64,000 nucleotides of DNA from Bog-756 sp963696495. GTDB lineage: Bacteria > Actinomycetota > Acidimicrobiia > Acidimicrobiales > RAAP-2. Shown piece after piece: positions 1-9,415 of this stretch. A program made the position numbers and the translations under genes. Position 1 is the first letter of the stretch; every line of letters begins with the position of its first letter. The stretch covers positions 658,886 through 722,885 of the forward strand of contig CAVOKJ010000003.1 in NCBI GenBank assembly GCA_963696495.1, in the 5' to 3' direction. Below the pieces are notes generated by a model. It was not told the DNA's origin. It worked only from the letters and a program-made list of their open reading frames with translations, and did no database searches.

Positions 1-1657
1 GGACCCGGACGAGGGGCGTCTGGGCCGCGAACTCGGCGCGGGCCGCGCTCACCGTCGGCGCATCCGTGAACCGGATGGCCGGAAGGGGCGCCTGGGCCGA
101 CACCCCCGAGGCGAAGCCGGTGAACTCGTCGAGGATGAGGGCGGCCAGGGCACTGGGCTCGGTCGGGACCTTGTCCGCCACGTAGATGTCGAGGAACTCG
201 AGCCAGCGGCTGATGGTCTGGGGGTCGGTCGAGTCGATGTGCCCGCCGTTGACCATGTTGGCGTACAGCGGCGTGGTCTTCGGGATCGCATCGATGAGCG
301 CGGGCCACTGGGGCCCGGTCTGCTCGTCCTGCAGGGCGCCGGACAGGAAGACCGGCACCGTGATGTGGCTCGCCCACTCGCTCATGGACCGCCGGTCGAA
401 CAGGGACGGGTCGCGGCCCGGCCCGGTGCCCGGTGCCACCAGTTGCGGGCCCACCAGGCTCTCGAGGCTCTCCGACTGGTCGTGGAGGGCCTGGTTGGCC
501 AGACAGGTCGACGCCCCGGTGTCGGCCGCCAGCTCCGCGTCGATCTCGTAGTACGTCCATGGCTGGCCCACGTTGGCGACCGGGGTCGCCGAGAGCTGGG
601 CCAGTCGTCCGTCGCTGAGGGTGGCGGCCGCCATGGCATCGTCGATGCGAGCACCGATCCAGCTGGCGGCGAACCCGTCGTTGTAGATGCCACCGGGATA
701 GCCGGTCGAGAACAGGTCGTCGGTGGGGCTCATCGGGGCGATGGCGGCCAGCCCCGGCGGATCGGTGCCGGCGGAGGGGAACTCCGACAGGCCCGAGTAG
801 CTGATGCCCACCAGGCCCACCTTGTGGTTGGCCACCCAGGACTGGTGGGCGACGATCTCGATGGCGTCATAGGCGTCGTAGTCGGACGGGTACCCGAACA
901 GGTCGAAGGCGCCGCCCGAGCACCCGGTGCCGCGCATCTGGAGGCTCACCGTGGCGAAGCCGGACACCCGGGCGAGGACCGCCCCCACGTCGGTGGCCGA
1001 GTCGGGAAGCAGGTTCGGATCGCCGCAGTCGGCACACGTCGTGTGGAGGGCGCTGGCCAGCAGCGACGGGATCGGATCGGTCGGGCCCGCCGCGTCGTAG
1101 CCCGAGTACTCGATGACCGTCGGGCAGGGGCTCGAGGCGGAGCACGTCCCTCCATACGGGTAGCGCACCGTGGCGGCCAGTTGGATCCCGTCGCGCATGG
1201 TGATGTAGTTCAAGCCCTGGTGCATCGCCTGGCCCGTGTAGAGGGCTGACCGCGGCCCCGGGTTCCGGCCGGGGGCGAGAACGGGGAACGAGGGCGTCCT
1301 CTGCTTCGTGGTGTCGTCGATCCAGTAGTACCCCTGACCGGGGGTCAGGTTCCGGATGATGAGTGAACCGAGCGAGTCGGCCTTGCTCGGATTGGCGGGG
1401 TTGGTGACGGCGCTCTGACGCTGCACCAGGGTGATCTCGTCCCCGGGGCCGGCTCCGGTCAGCCAGGCCTCGTCGACCGAGCCGCCGGCGTGGAGCCCTG
1501 GGCCGACGGCGGTCCCGGCCCGCTTGGCACCGGCACCCGTTCCGGCAGCCCGGGCCGGTCGGGCGGCGGCGGCGGCGATCGGGCTGATGCCCAGGCACAG
1601 CGCCACCACGGCGAGCAGGGCAACCGGCACGGACATGCGCTGCACGTTGATTCGCAT
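1..1657 (-). CDS. CocE/NonD family secreted hydrolase (X-Pro dipeptidyl-peptidase S15 type), C-terminus cut by window edge
   Basis: Secreted serine hydrolase of the CocE/NonD (peptidase S15) family, likely acting on esters or amides outside the membrane. The N-terminus MRINVQRMSVPVALLAVVAL followed by an Ala-rich stretch is a Sec signal peptide. The nucleophile elbow GISYSG lies near residue 286 and a GGHIDS motif near 490 can supply the catalytic His. About 552 residues are visible and the frame is still open at base 1. The ATG at 1657 was chosen because it opens the signal peptide and has a G-rich ribosome site just upstream; ATG 1636 is an in-frame alternative. A 17-bp inverted repeat sits in the leader at 1677-1693. 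The substrate cannot be told from sequence. Confidence 0.85.
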   Translation of the reverse strand, partial: MRINVQRMSVPVALLAVVALCLGISPIAAAAARPARAAGTGAGAKRAGTAVGPGLHAGGSVDEAWLTGAGPGDEITLVQRQSAVTNPANPSKADSLGSLIIRNLTPGQGYYWIDDTTKQRTPSFPVLAPGRNPGPRSALYTGQAMHQGLNYITMRDGIQLAATVRYPYGGTCSASSPCPTVIEYSGYDAAGPTDPIPSLLASALHTTCADCGDPNLLPDSATDVGAVLARVSGFATVSLQMRGTGCSGGAFDLFGYPSDYDAYDAIEIVAHQSWVANHKVGLVGISYSGLSEFPSAGTDPPGLAAIAPMSPTDDLFSTGYPGGIYNDGFAASWIGARIDDAMAAATLSDGRLAQLSATPVANVGQPWTYYEIDAELAADTGASTCLANQALHDQSESLESLVGPQLVAPGTGPGRDPSLFDRRSMSEWASHITVPVFLSGALQDEQTGPQWPALIDAIPKTTPLYANMVNGGHIDSTDPQTISRWLEFLDIYVADKVPTEPSALAALILDEFTGFASGVSAQAPLPAIRFTDAPTVSAARAEFAAQTPLVRV

Positions 1658-1676
1658 GAGCCCCCCAAAGGCCTGG

Positions 1677-1693
1677 GGCGAGAAGATCTCGCC
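1677..1693 (-). promoter_or_regulatory. Short inverted repeat in the leader of the CocE-type gene
   Basis: GGCGAGA and TCTCGCC form a perfect 7-bp stem with a 3-base loop, 20 bases upstream of the ATG at 1657. Two direct copies of GCACCTA (1705-1711 and 1719-1725) and a perfect 13-bp palindrome CGTGGGTCCCACG (1728-1740) lie just beyond. They could be operator sites for the divergent pair, but no regulator can be named. Confidence 0.3.
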
Positions 1694-1798
1694 ACGGACA
1701 CGAAGCACCTAGATCATGGCACCTAACCGTGGGTCCCACGAATGCGCCCCTCCTGTCGTCGACCGCGCCGTGGCGGATCCCGGTGCGAGACTTCGGCG

Positions 1799-3403
1799 AT
1801 GGTCCTCGGGCACGCGGCTCGTCCGGCGAGACAGTGCGGCACCGGCCGATCGGCCCTCCCCGGCCTCGTGGCCGCGCTCCTCGGGGTCGCCACGCTGCTG
1901 AGCAGCTGCGGGGGAGCGCCTCGGACCGACGCCTCGGTGACCCGGACCACCGTCGATCCGGCCGTCCGCCTCGGTCCACCACCTTCGACCACGCCACAGC
2001 CTTCGACGACGACGCAGCCGCCGCTACCCGTCACCCCCGTGCAGTGGACCCCGTGCGGCGACCTGCAGTGCGGCACGGTGACCGTGCCGCTCGACTATCA
2101 GGAGCCCGACGGGCCCACCCTGCCGATCGCCGTCGCCCGGCATCCGGCCGAGATCCCCGCCGAACGGATCGGCTCGCTCGTGATCAATCCGGGCGGGCCC
2201 GGCAGCTCCGGTATCGACGACCTGGCCAACGAGCTGTCCGTCCTCTCCCCCGGACTGCTCGACCGGTTCGACATCGTCTCGTTCGACCCACGCGGGGTCG
2301 GCCGCAGCAGCCCGGTCGACTGCGCGGCCACCGGCGGGACGGGCACCGGGGGGACCGTCGCCGCCGGCCAGCTCATCGACCCGGTCCCGACCACCGCGGC
2401 CTCGCAACAGGCCCTGCTCCGCAACGACCAGCAGTACGCCGCCCAGTGCGAGCACGACAGCGGCAGCATCCTCCCCTACGTGGGCACCGTCGATGCCGCC
2501 CGGGACCTCGACCGGATCAGGGCCTCCCTCGGCGACGCCGGGCTGACCTTCATGGGCAACTCCTACGGCACACTCCTCGGCGCCACCTACGCCCAGCTCT
2601 TCCCGACCCACGTGCGGGCCATGGTGCTCGACAGCGCCATCGACCCGGCGCTGACCACCGTGCAGTACGCCACGGGGCAGGCGGACAGCCTCGAGTCGGA
2701 GCTCGGATCGTTCTTCGCCTGGTGCGCGGGGGACGCGGCGTGTCCGTGGCGTCCCACCGGAGACCCCACGACCGCCCTGCTGCAGCTCATCCAGCGGACC
2801 CGCACCCAGGCCCTGTCGGTGTCCGGTGGGAGCACGGCCGGACCCGGCGAGCTCTACGACGCGCTGCTCGCCGGGCTCGAGTCCCAGTCCTCGTGGCCGA
2901 CCCTCGCCGACACGCTCGCCCAGGCGGACGGCGGGGACGGCACGTCGGCCGCCTCGATGTCGAGTCGGTACGAGACGGGCGGCTCGTCGAACGGTGCGGC
3001 GGCGGAACAGGCCATCGACTGCGTCGACCACCCGGTGGACCGGGATCCGTCGGTCTACCCGGCACTCGCCGCATCGTTGGGCCGGACAGCCCCGGTCTTC
3101 GGCCCGCTGCTGGCCTGGGGGCTGCTCGGGTGTGCCACGTGGTCCGCCCTGCCGACCCGGACACCGTCGGCGGCGACCGATCCCGGCGCACCGCCGATCC
3201 TCGTCGTCGGCACGACCGGCGACCCGGTCACGCCCTACGCGTGGTCGGTCGACCTGGCCCGGGAACTGTCCGGCGGGGCTCTGCTCACGTGGGACGGGAA
3301 CAGCCATGTGGCCTACTTCTACAGCCCCTGCGTCCGCGCCACCGTCGAGTCGTACCTGCTGGACGGGACGGTGCCGCCCACCGGAGCGACCTGCACGGAC
3401 TGA
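1799..3403 (+). CDS. TAP-like alpha/beta-hydrolase lipoprotein (S33 tripeptidyl-aminopeptidase type)
   Basis: Alpha/beta hydrolase of the actinobacterial tripeptidyl-aminopeptidase family (alpha/beta hydrolase 1 plus C-terminal TAP-like domain), exported and lipid-anchored. The lipobox LLSSC places the acylated Cys at residue 37. The nucleophile elbow GNSYG has Ser255, Asp475 sits in GTTGDPVTP and His503 in GNSHVAY, a complete triad in the expected order. The length of 534 aa is normal for the family. ATG 1799 is preferred over the in-frame ATG 1742 because it gives a normal-length signal peptide. It is divergent from the CocE-type gene; both are exported hydrolases. Confidence 0.85.
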   Translation: MVLGHAARPARQCGTGRSALPGLVAALLGVATLLSSCGGAPRTDASVTRTTVDPAVRLGPPPSTTPQPSTTTQPPLPVTPVQWTPCGDLQCGTVTVPLDYQEPDGPTLPIAVARHPAEIPAERIGSLVINPGGPGSSGIDDLANELSVLSPGLLDRFDIVSFDPRGVGRSSPVDCAATGGTGTGGTVAAGQLIDPVPTTAASQQALLRNDQQYAAQCEHDSGSILPYVGTVDAARDLDRIRASLGDAGLTFMGNSYGTLLGATYAQLFPTHVRAMVLDSAIDPALTTVQYATGQADSLESELGSFFAWCAGDAACPWRPTGDPTTALLQLIQRTRTQALSVSGGSTAGPGELYDALLAGLESQSSWPTLADTLAQADGGDGTSAASMSSRYETGGSSNGAAAEQAIDCVDHPVDRDPSVYPALAASLGRTAPVFGPLLAWGLLGCATWSALPTRTPSAATDPGAPPILVVGTTGDPVTPYAWSVDLARELSGGALLTWDGNSHVAYFYSPCVRATVESYLLDGTVPPTGATCTD

Positions 3404-3567
3404 CCTGCACGGGCTGAGGTGCCGTCACGATGCCCGCCCACGGCCCGCCCGTCCCACCCACTGGTCTAGGTTTCCCGACGGAGCGGTCGGCACGGTCAGG
3501 GGGTCTCGTCGATGGGAACACGGAGCGCCGGCGGCACGACCGCCCGGGCCGTCGCCGCCACCACCGG

Positions 3568-4101
3568 ATGTCGGCGGAGGACCGTGCCACGGTGGAGCTG
3601 ATCGACCTTCCCGACTTCGGCCCCGAGGAGTACGCACTGATCGTCGACGGTGAACCGGACCCGTTCGGCACCGAGCAACTCGGGATCGAGTGGCGGGGGA
3701 AGACCGCGCACGTCGGACTGGTGGAGGAGGGGCGCCTCGTCGCCTGCGCCGGCTGGGTCCCGGCCCGCGTCACCGCGGCGTCGGGCCAGGAGGTCGACGT
3801 CCTGGGGCTGGGCAGCGTCCTGGTCCGTCGGTCCTACCGGGGCAGCGGGGTGGGTCGCCGACTGGTGGGCGGGGCGATGGAGAAGATGCGCGACCCCGGC
3901 GTCCCGGTCGGGATGCTGTTCTGTCGCACCCGGCGGCTGGACTTCTACCGGCGGCTCGGGTGGACCCGGGCCACGGGCACCGTCACCGTCGACCAGCCCG
4001 ACGGCGTCATCACCATGCCCCTGGCCACGTGCTGGGTCCCGCTGTCATCCGGCGCGGCATGGCCCGAGGCGGACGTCCATCTCGAGGGACTGCCCTTCTA
4101 G
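3568..4101 (+). CDS. GNAT family N-acetyltransferase
   Basis: Acetyl-CoA-dependent N-acetyltransferase of the GNAT fold, cytoplasmic, 177 aa. Motif A is visible as VLVRRSYRGSGVGRRLV (R-G-S-G-V-G is the pyrophosphate loop), followed by a DFYRRLGW segment typical of motif B. ATG 3568 is chosen because a -10-like TAGGTT at 3467-3472 would start the transcript near 3479, after the earlier in-frame ATG at 3430. No ribosome site precedes 3568, but a 29-codon frame (3512-3601) with a good AGGGGG site overlaps this start, so coupled re-initiation is possible. The acceptor substrate is unknown. Confidence 0.75.
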   Translation: MSAEDRATVELIDLPDFGPEEYALIVDGEPDPFGTEQLGIEWRGKTAHVGLVEEGRLVACAGWVPARVTAASGQEVDVLGLGSVLVRRSYRGSGVGRRLVGGAMEKMRDPGVPVGMLFCRTRRLDFYRRLGWTRATGTVTVDQPDGVITMPLATCWVPLSSGAAWPEADVHLEGLPF

Positions 4102-4281
4102 CGACCCCTGGCGCGTGCGTCGTCGACCAGCCACCGGGTCGACGGCGCGCCTCGCCGGGCCGGCGCTGCCCGCCCCGGACGTGACGGGCTTAGAGTTCTC
4201 CACGGCGTCGGCCATGCCTGCCGGACGGGCACGATCGGAAGCCGGGAACGAAGCGGAGAAGAGGCTGAGGAGAGCCGTATC

Positions 4282-4752
4282 GTGGGTCACGAGGAGACAC
4301 TCCGTGCCGCCCAGCGACTGGAGGAGGACCAGCCCGACCTCGTCGCCCGCTCGACCGAGGAGCTGCGGGCGGCCGCCGACCACGACCACCGCGGTGGCGT
4401 CCCGCGGGGGCGGGCCTACGTCCGACGGATCCAGGAGCTGGTCATCGAGCGTCCCGAGCTCGGGATGGCCGTCGCCCGGGCCCTGGGCCTCGAGCACATC
4501 GCCCACGAGCTCCTGGAGGGGGTGTCGGTGGACGGCGTGCCCGGTATCGGGCCCGACGGTGCCGCCCTCGCCCCGACGCGTCAGCACCGGACCCGTCGCC
4601 GGGGAGCGGTGCTCCTCGCCGTCGCCGCGCTGGTGCTGCTCATCGAGGCGGTCACCGCCGACAGCGTGCCCTCCGTCGTGCTGTACGTCTGGACGGCCGT
4701 GGGACTGGTGCTGTTCGGCGTCGGCGGGGTGTTCGTCCTGGTCCAGGGGTGA
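4282..4752 (+). CDS. Small two-helix membrane protein of unknown function
   Basis: Not recognised. The 156-aa product has an acidic, charged cytoplasmic part (residues 1-100, rich in Glu, Arg and His) followed by an Arg-rich stop-transfer (HRTRRRG) and two closely spaced hydrophobic segments at about 108-124 and 130-153. The GTG at 4282 is supported by a GAGGAG ribosome site 9 bases upstream. It stands between a GNAT gene and an MFS gene on the same strand, with no overlap to either. Confidence 0.65.
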   Translation: MGHEETLRAAQRLEEDQPDLVARSTEELRAAADHDHRGGVPRGRAYVRRIQELVIERPELGMAVARALGLEHIAHELLEGVSVDGVPGIGPDGAALAPTRQHRTRRRGAVLLAVAALVLLIEAVTADSVPSVVLYVWTAVGLVLFGVGGVFVLVQG

Positions 4753-4792
4753 ACGGGGCCCGCTCGCCGGGAACCCGCCCACGCCCCCGGGC

Positions 4793-4825
4793 TAGCTTGT
4801 CGGCGTGGGTGGTCCGAGGCGATGA
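4793..4825 (+). promoter_or_regulatory. -10 element and leaderless 6-codon mini-ORF overlapping the MFS start
   Basis: TAGCTT at 4793-4798 is followed after 6 bases by GTG 4805, which opens the frame MGGPRR and stops at TGA 4823-4825. That stop overlaps the ATG of the exporter (4822) as ATGA. The spacing matches other leaderless starts in this window. The exporter has only a poor ribosome site, so translation may depend on the mini-ORF. Confidence 0.45.
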
Positions 4826-6162
4826 GGGGCCCCCACCGACGGGGCCGGCGCGCCGGTCGTGTGGCGAGCCCGCCGGCACGACTCGCCCAGGCCGACGACG
4901 CCCAGGTGGACGGGGACCTCCCGTACACGCCCGGAAGCGCCCGCGGGGCCCTGTCCCATCGGTCCTTCCGCTCGGTGTGGCTCGGGACCTTCGCCTCCAA
5001 CATCGGCACGTGGATGCAGAACATCGCCCTCGGCGTGTTCGCCTACCAGCTCACCCACTCGGCCACCTATGTCGCCGTTCTGGGGTTCGCCCAGCTCGGC
5101 CCCCTCTTCCTCCTCTCGATCCTCGGCGGGGCGCTCGCCGACGTCGTGGACCGCAAGAAGCTGCTCATCGGCTGCCAGGTCGAGCAGCTGGTGTTCTCCC
5201 TCGCACTGGCCTGGGCCGCCTCGCGTCAGCATCCGTCGACCACCGTGGTCTTCCTGTGCGTCCTGGCCGTGGGCATCGGCAACGCTCTCAACGCCCCGGT
5301 GTTCTCGGCGGTCCTGCCGGTGCTCGTGCCGAAACGCGACATGCCCGGCGCCGTCTCCCTCCAGTCGGTGCAGCTGAACCTCTCGCGGGTGATCGGACCG
5401 GCCATCGGTGGCCTCCTGTTGCCGTTGATCGCCGCGTGGGGGATCTTCGCCCTCAACGCCGCCACCTACGGGTTCGCCATCTTCGTCATCGCCAGGGCCC
5501 GGCTGCCCCGCGTGCGCCGGGACGGGGTCGACCGGGCCGACTCCGGTGTCCACCGCCTGCTCGGTGGACTGGCCGTCGCCCGCCGGGACCCCCTGGTGCG
5601 GTACTGCCTGGTCACCATCTTCACCCTGTCGTTCTTCTGCCTCTCCTTCATCGGTCTCATGCCGGTGCTCGCCGCCCGTGACCTGCACATCAACCCGGCC
5701 GGCGCCCTCTACGGCGGGCTGTACGCGCTGTTCGGGCTCGGGGCGGCGCTCGGGGCGGTGTCGGTCGGCACGGTCTTCGTCGGGGTCCGGCGGACGGTGC
5801 TCATCCGGCTCGGCCTGGTCACGTTCGCCCTCTTCCTCGCCGCGTTCGGTCTGATCCGCCAGATCGGGGTGGCCTACCCCGTCGTCGTCCTCCTCGGCAT
5901 GGCCTACTTCGTGACCGTCACCTCGCTGTCCACCGCCCTCCAGGCCCACATCGCCGACGAGGTGCGGGGACGGGTGATGGCGCTGTGGATCATGGGGTTC
6001 GGCGGGACGGTCCCCCTCGGACTGCTGGTCGGCGGGGCGATCGCCTCGGCCACCTCCGTGGCCGCCGTCGTGGTGGGTGGTGCGGTGGCGGCGCTGGTCA
6101 TCGGCATCGTGGCCTGGTTGCGGGCACCGGACGCCGACGAGGGCGCCGTGGCCGCGCCGTGA
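4822..6162 (+). CDS. MFS transporter (MFS_3 / EntS-like exporter)
   Basis: Major facilitator exporter of 446 aa with about 12 hydrophobic segments starting near residue 50. It matches the enterobactin-exporter-like MFS_3 group: GTWMQNIALGVFAYQLT in helix 1, LSILGGALADVVDRKKLL (motif A-like loop) after helix 2, and NLSRVIGPAIGGLLL in helix 5. The substrate is unknown. A 48-residue basic N-terminal extension precedes helix 1, so the true start might be later. Its expression probably begins at TAGCTT 4793-4798 through a mini-ORF that overlaps the ATG. Confidence 0.85.
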   Translation: MRGPHRRGRRAGRVASPPARLAQADDAQVDGDLPYTPGSARGALSHRSFRSVWLGTFASNIGTWMQNIALGVFAYQLTHSATYVAVLGFAQLGPLFLLSILGGALADVVDRKKLLIGCQVEQLVFSLALAWAASRQHPSTTVVFLCVLAVGIGNALNAPVFSAVLPVLVPKRDMPGAVSLQSVQLNLSRVIGPAIGGLLLPLIAAWGIFALNAATYGFAIFVIARARLPRVRRDGVDRADSGVHRLLGGLAVARRDPLVRYCLVTIFTLSFFCLSFIGLMPVLAARDLHINPAGALYGGLYALFGLGAALGAVSVGTVFVGVRRTVLIRLGLVTFALFLAAFGLIRQIGVAYPVVVLLGMAYFVTVTSLSTALQAHIADEVRGRVMALWIMGFGGTVPLGLLVGGAIASATSVAAVVVGGAVAALVIGIVAWLRAPDADEGAVAAP

Positions 6163-6197
6163 GCGCGCCCCGGACACCGGCGTGGTGGCGCCGGGCG

Positions 6198-7931
6198 TCA
6201 GTCCGGAGGGCTCCCGGGCACGCCCACCGTGGCCGTGTCGGTGCCCGAGCGCAGGACCCGTCCGGGGAGCGCGCCGGTCAGGTGGCCACCCTCGGCGACC
6301 GCGGTCCCGTTGACCAGCACGTGTTCGACGCCGGTCGAGCCGGCGAACAGGCGGGGGGCGCCGGCGGGGAGGTCGTGACGGGTCTGCAGGGGCTCGGGAG
6401 CGATCCGGGCCGGGTCGAAGACCACGAGGTCGGCCCACCAGCCCTCGGCCAACCGGCCCCGGTCGACCAGCCCGTAGAGGCGGGCCGGCACGTCGGTGAG
6501 CAGGCGGACGGCCTCCTCCACCGAGAGCAGCTGCCGCCGGCGCACACCGTCGCCGAGCAGGGACGTCGAGTACACCGCACCGCACATCGTGTCGAGGTGG
6601 GCCCCGGCATCCGATCCACCGACCACCGCCCTCGGATCCCGCCACACCTCGGCCCGGGCCCGCCAGTCGGCGTCGGACTCGGGGATCGGGACGGCGAAGC
6701 CGGTGCGCAACCGGTCGGCCACCACGATCTCGCAGAGCGCGTCCCACGGGGTGAGCCCCCGTTCGGCGGCGACGGCGTCGACACGGCACCCGAGGGCCCC
6801 CCGGTTCTCGGCGGCGAAGGTCTCCTCGACCACCAGCTGGCCCCAGTTGGCCAGATAACGGAGGATGCCCGCCTCGTCGGACTGCGCACGTGCGTCCATC
6901 TCGCGCCGCACCTCGGGGTCGCGCAGCGCGGCGATGCGCTCGTCGACCGACGTGGCGAAGAACTGGCGCCAGCCGGGCAGCCCGTCGAGGATGGCGCCCT
7001 GCTCGAAGGACAGCCGCAGCGCCATGGTGTGGGGGAGCGTGAGGGCCACCACCCGGCCGCCCGCCTGTGCCGCCGCCGACGACGCCTCCAGCTGATGGGC
7101 GGTCCCGTCGGGATTGGAGGCGGACACCCCGAGCACGTTCCAGTTGACGGGGCGGCCGGCCAGCAGCGAGATCCGGCACATGAGCTCCACCTCGCCGTCG
7201 TCGAACCCGTTGAGGCACCCCGGCAGGATCAACTCGACCGTCGTGCCCGGATGGGAGGAGACCGCCGCGGCCAGCCGCTCGAGCTCGCCGATGCCGGCCG
7301 ACCGTGACGGGACGGGCTGGCCGTCGCCATCGTTGTGCGTGGGGGCCCTCGAGGTGGAGAACCCCATCGCCCCCTCGGAGAGGGCCGCGTGCAGCTCGGA
7401 CTCGAGGCGCACCAGCTGCGCTTCCGTCGCCTCGGTGCCGACGGCCCCGTCCCCCATCACCAGTCGGCGGAGGGTGGAGTGGCCGACCAGGAATCCGGCG
7501 TTGACCCCCACGGCCCCGTCCAGACGGGCCAGCCACTCGCCGAACGACCGCCACGACCAGTCGAGCCCGGCCTGGAGTGCGGCCAGCGGCATGCCCTCCA
7601 CCCGGGCCAACATCCGGGTCAGGTAGTCGGCGTGCTCCGGTGCCGTCGGGGCCAGCGAGAACCCGCAGTTGCCGCCGAACACGGTGGTGACCCCGTGGAG
7701 GGGCGACGGGCTGGCGCTCGGGTCCCAGAACAATTGGGCGTCGTAGTGGGTGTGGAGGTCGACGAACCCGGGGGCGACGATCAGCCCGTCTGCGTCGACC
7801 GTCCTGGTGGCGCTGTCGGTGACCTCGCCGACGGCGACGATGCGGCCGTCGTCGACGCCCACGTCCCCACGCCGGGCCGGACGCCCCGTGCCGTCGACGA
7901 CCGTCCCGCCCCGGATCACCAGGTCGATCAC
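6198..7931 (-). CDS. N-acyl-D-amino-acid deacylase-type amidohydrolase
   Basis: Zinc amidohydrolase of the D-aminoacylase/dihydroorotase branch (amidohydrolase 3), 577 aa, cytoplasmic. The N-terminal small beta domain DLVIRGGTVVDGTG is followed by the metal motif DLHTHYD (His60, His62), GGNCGF and, near the end, a GSDAGAHLD metal motif. The GTG start at 7931 overlaps the stop of the upstream aldehyde dehydrogenase as GTGA (7928-7931), so the two are translationally coupled. The family removes acyl groups from D-amino acids or acts on N-acyl/cyclic amides; the real substrate is open. It may feed an aldehyde to, or share a substrate with, the coupled dehydrogenase. Confidence 0.88.
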   Translation of the reverse strand: MIDLVIRGGTVVDGTGRPARRGDVGVDDGRIVAVGEVTDSATRTVDADGLIVAPGFVDLHTHYDAQLFWDPSASPSPLHGVTTVFGGNCGFSLAPTAPEHADYLTRMLARVEGMPLAALQAGLDWSWRSFGEWLARLDGAVGVNAGFLVGHSTLRRLVMGDGAVGTEATEAQLVRLESELHAALSEGAMGFSTSRAPTHNDGDGQPVPSRSAGIGELERLAAAVSSHPGTTVELILPGCLNGFDDGEVELMCRISLLAGRPVNWNVLGVSASNPDGTAHQLEASSAAAQAGGRVVALTLPHTMALRLSFEQGAILDGLPGWRQFFATSVDERIAALRDPEVRREMDARAQSDEAGILRYLANWGQLVVEETFAAENRGALGCRVDAVAAERGLTPWDALCEIVVADRLRTGFAVPIPESDADWRARAEVWRDPRAVVGGSDAGAHLDTMCGAVYSTSLLGDGVRRRQLLSVEEAVRLLTDVPARLYGLVDRGRLAEGWWADLVVFDPARIAPEPLQTRHDLPAGAPRLFAGSTGVEHVLVNGTAVAEGGHLTGALPGRVLRSGTDTATVGVPGSPPD

Positions 7932-9382
7932 AGCAGGCCCCGCCGATGGACCCGGGGCCGGGTGAAGGCCGCCATCCCCTCCACCCCCAGCTCCAGGCCG
8001 AGGCCCGAGTCGCCCCACCCCCCCATCGGGGCCAGGTGGTCCATGGCGCCCATGCCGTGGGCATTGGCCCACACCGTCCCGGCCGACAACCGCCGGCCCA
8101 CCGAGTCGGCCAGATCGGGGTCGTGGCTCCACACGGAGGCGCACAGCCCGAACGCCGTGTCGTTGGCCGAGGTCACCGCCTGGTCGAGATCGTCGTAGGG
8201 GAGCAGGGGGAGCACCGGGGCGAACTGCTCCTCGCGCACGAGTGCCGTGGCCGGGTCGGGCGCCACGACCAGGGCGGGTGAAACCACCCAGCCCCAGCCG
8301 GGGTGGGCGGTCGTCGCCGGTCGGACCACTTCGAGGGCGCCGACGGCCGCCTCGGCGACCATGGCCTCGGCCCGGTCGCGGGCACCTTCGGTGTGGACCG
8401 GCCCCATCGTGACCTCGGGCTCGAGGCCGTCGCCCACGACGGAGGTGGCCAGCACGGCGACCAGGGCGTCCCGCCAGGCGGCCATCCGCCGGGCTGGGAG
8501 GTACAGGCGCTTGACGGCCATGCACACCTGTCCGGACGTCGTGAACGCGGCATCGAGGAGCCGGCGGGCCACGTCCTCGGACGGCTCGACGTCCGGGGCC
8601 ACGATCGCCGGGTCGTTCCCGCCGAGCTCCAGGACGGCCGGACGGAGGTGAGGGGCGCAGGCGGCGAGGACCGAGCGCCCGGCGGTGACCCCTCCGGTGA
8701 ACGAGACCATGTCGACACCGGGATGGGCCACCAGGGCGGCACCCAGCTCCCGGTCCGGTCCGTTGAGCGCGTTGAGCACCCCGGGAGGGAGCCCCTCGGC
8801 GAAGGCCCCGGCCAGTCCCAGCACGGCGCCCGGGCAGGTGGGAGGGGCCTTCACCACCACCGTGTTGCCGGCGAGCAGCGCCGGGAGGATCTTGTTGCCC
8901 ATGACCGCGGCCGGCCAGTTGAACGGCAGGATCGCCGCCACCACGCCGTGGGGGACCCGCTCGATCTCCGACGTCCCCACTCTCCGGGTGGCCGTCGCCT
9001 CGGCCACCAGGGGGGCGAGGGCCGTCACCATCCCCGTCGTGGTGGCCACGTCGAACAGCGACTCGACGAGCACCTTGCCGTGCTCCCGGGTCAGCAGGGC
9101 GGCGACCGCCTCGAAGTCCAGCACCTCCTCGGCCCGCCGGCAGGCCCGTTCGAGGTGGGCCAGCCGGCCGTCGAGGCCGAGGGAGTCCCACGCCGCCTGG
9201 GCCCCGGTCGCCGCGTCGACCGCGTCCCGGAGCTGATCGGAGGACGCGGCCGGGGCCTCCAGGACCACCTCGTCGGGCCGGGCCGGATTGAGGACGGGAT
9301 AGCTCCCGCCCGCCCCGGGCACGAGCTCCCCTCCGATGACCAGGGGCACCGTCGTCGTCAAGGTCCTCGTCGCGCCCATCAC
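7928..9382 (-). CDS. NAD(P)-dependent aldehyde dehydrogenase
   Basis: Aldehyde dehydrogenase superfamily, 484 aa, oxidising an aldehyde to an acid with NAD(P). The Rossmann part carries ILPFNWP and KAPPTCPG; the catalytic Glu is in LELGGNDP and the catalytic Cys in TTSGQVCMAVKR. All key residues are present. The start is GTG 9382 or ATG 9379, both just behind GGGGAGG. A -10 TAGCGT at 9421-9416 drives it and shares its TA with the -10 of the divergent amidohydrolase gene. Coupled to the downstream D-aminoacylase-type gene. The specific aldehyde is unknown. Confidence 0.9.
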   Translation of the reverse strand: MMGATRTLTTTVPLVIGGELVPGAGGSYPVLNPARPDEVVLEAPAASSDQLRDAVDAATGAQAAWDSLGLDGRLAHLERACRRAEEVLDFEAVAALLTREHGKVLVESLFDVATTTGMVTALAPLVAEATATRRVGTSEIERVPHGVVAAILPFNWPAAVMGNKILPALLAGNTVVVKAPPTCPGAVLGLAGAFAEGLPPGVLNALNGPDRELGAALVAHPGVDMVSFTGGVTAGRSVLAACAPHLRPAVLELGGNDPAIVAPDVEPSEDVARRLLDAAFTTSGQVCMAVKRLYLPARRMAAWRDALVAVLATSVVGDGLEPEVTMGPVHTEGARDRAEAMVAEAAVGALEVVRPATTAHPGWGWVVSPALVVAPDPATALVREEQFAPVLPLLPYDDLDQAVTSANDTAFGLCASVWSHDPDLADSVGRRLSAGTVWANAHGMGAMDHLAPMGGWGDSGLGLELGVEGMAAFTRPRVHRRGLL

Positions 9383-9415
9383 CCTCCCCGCGCCCCCGCT
9401 GCTCCGGCGTCCACG

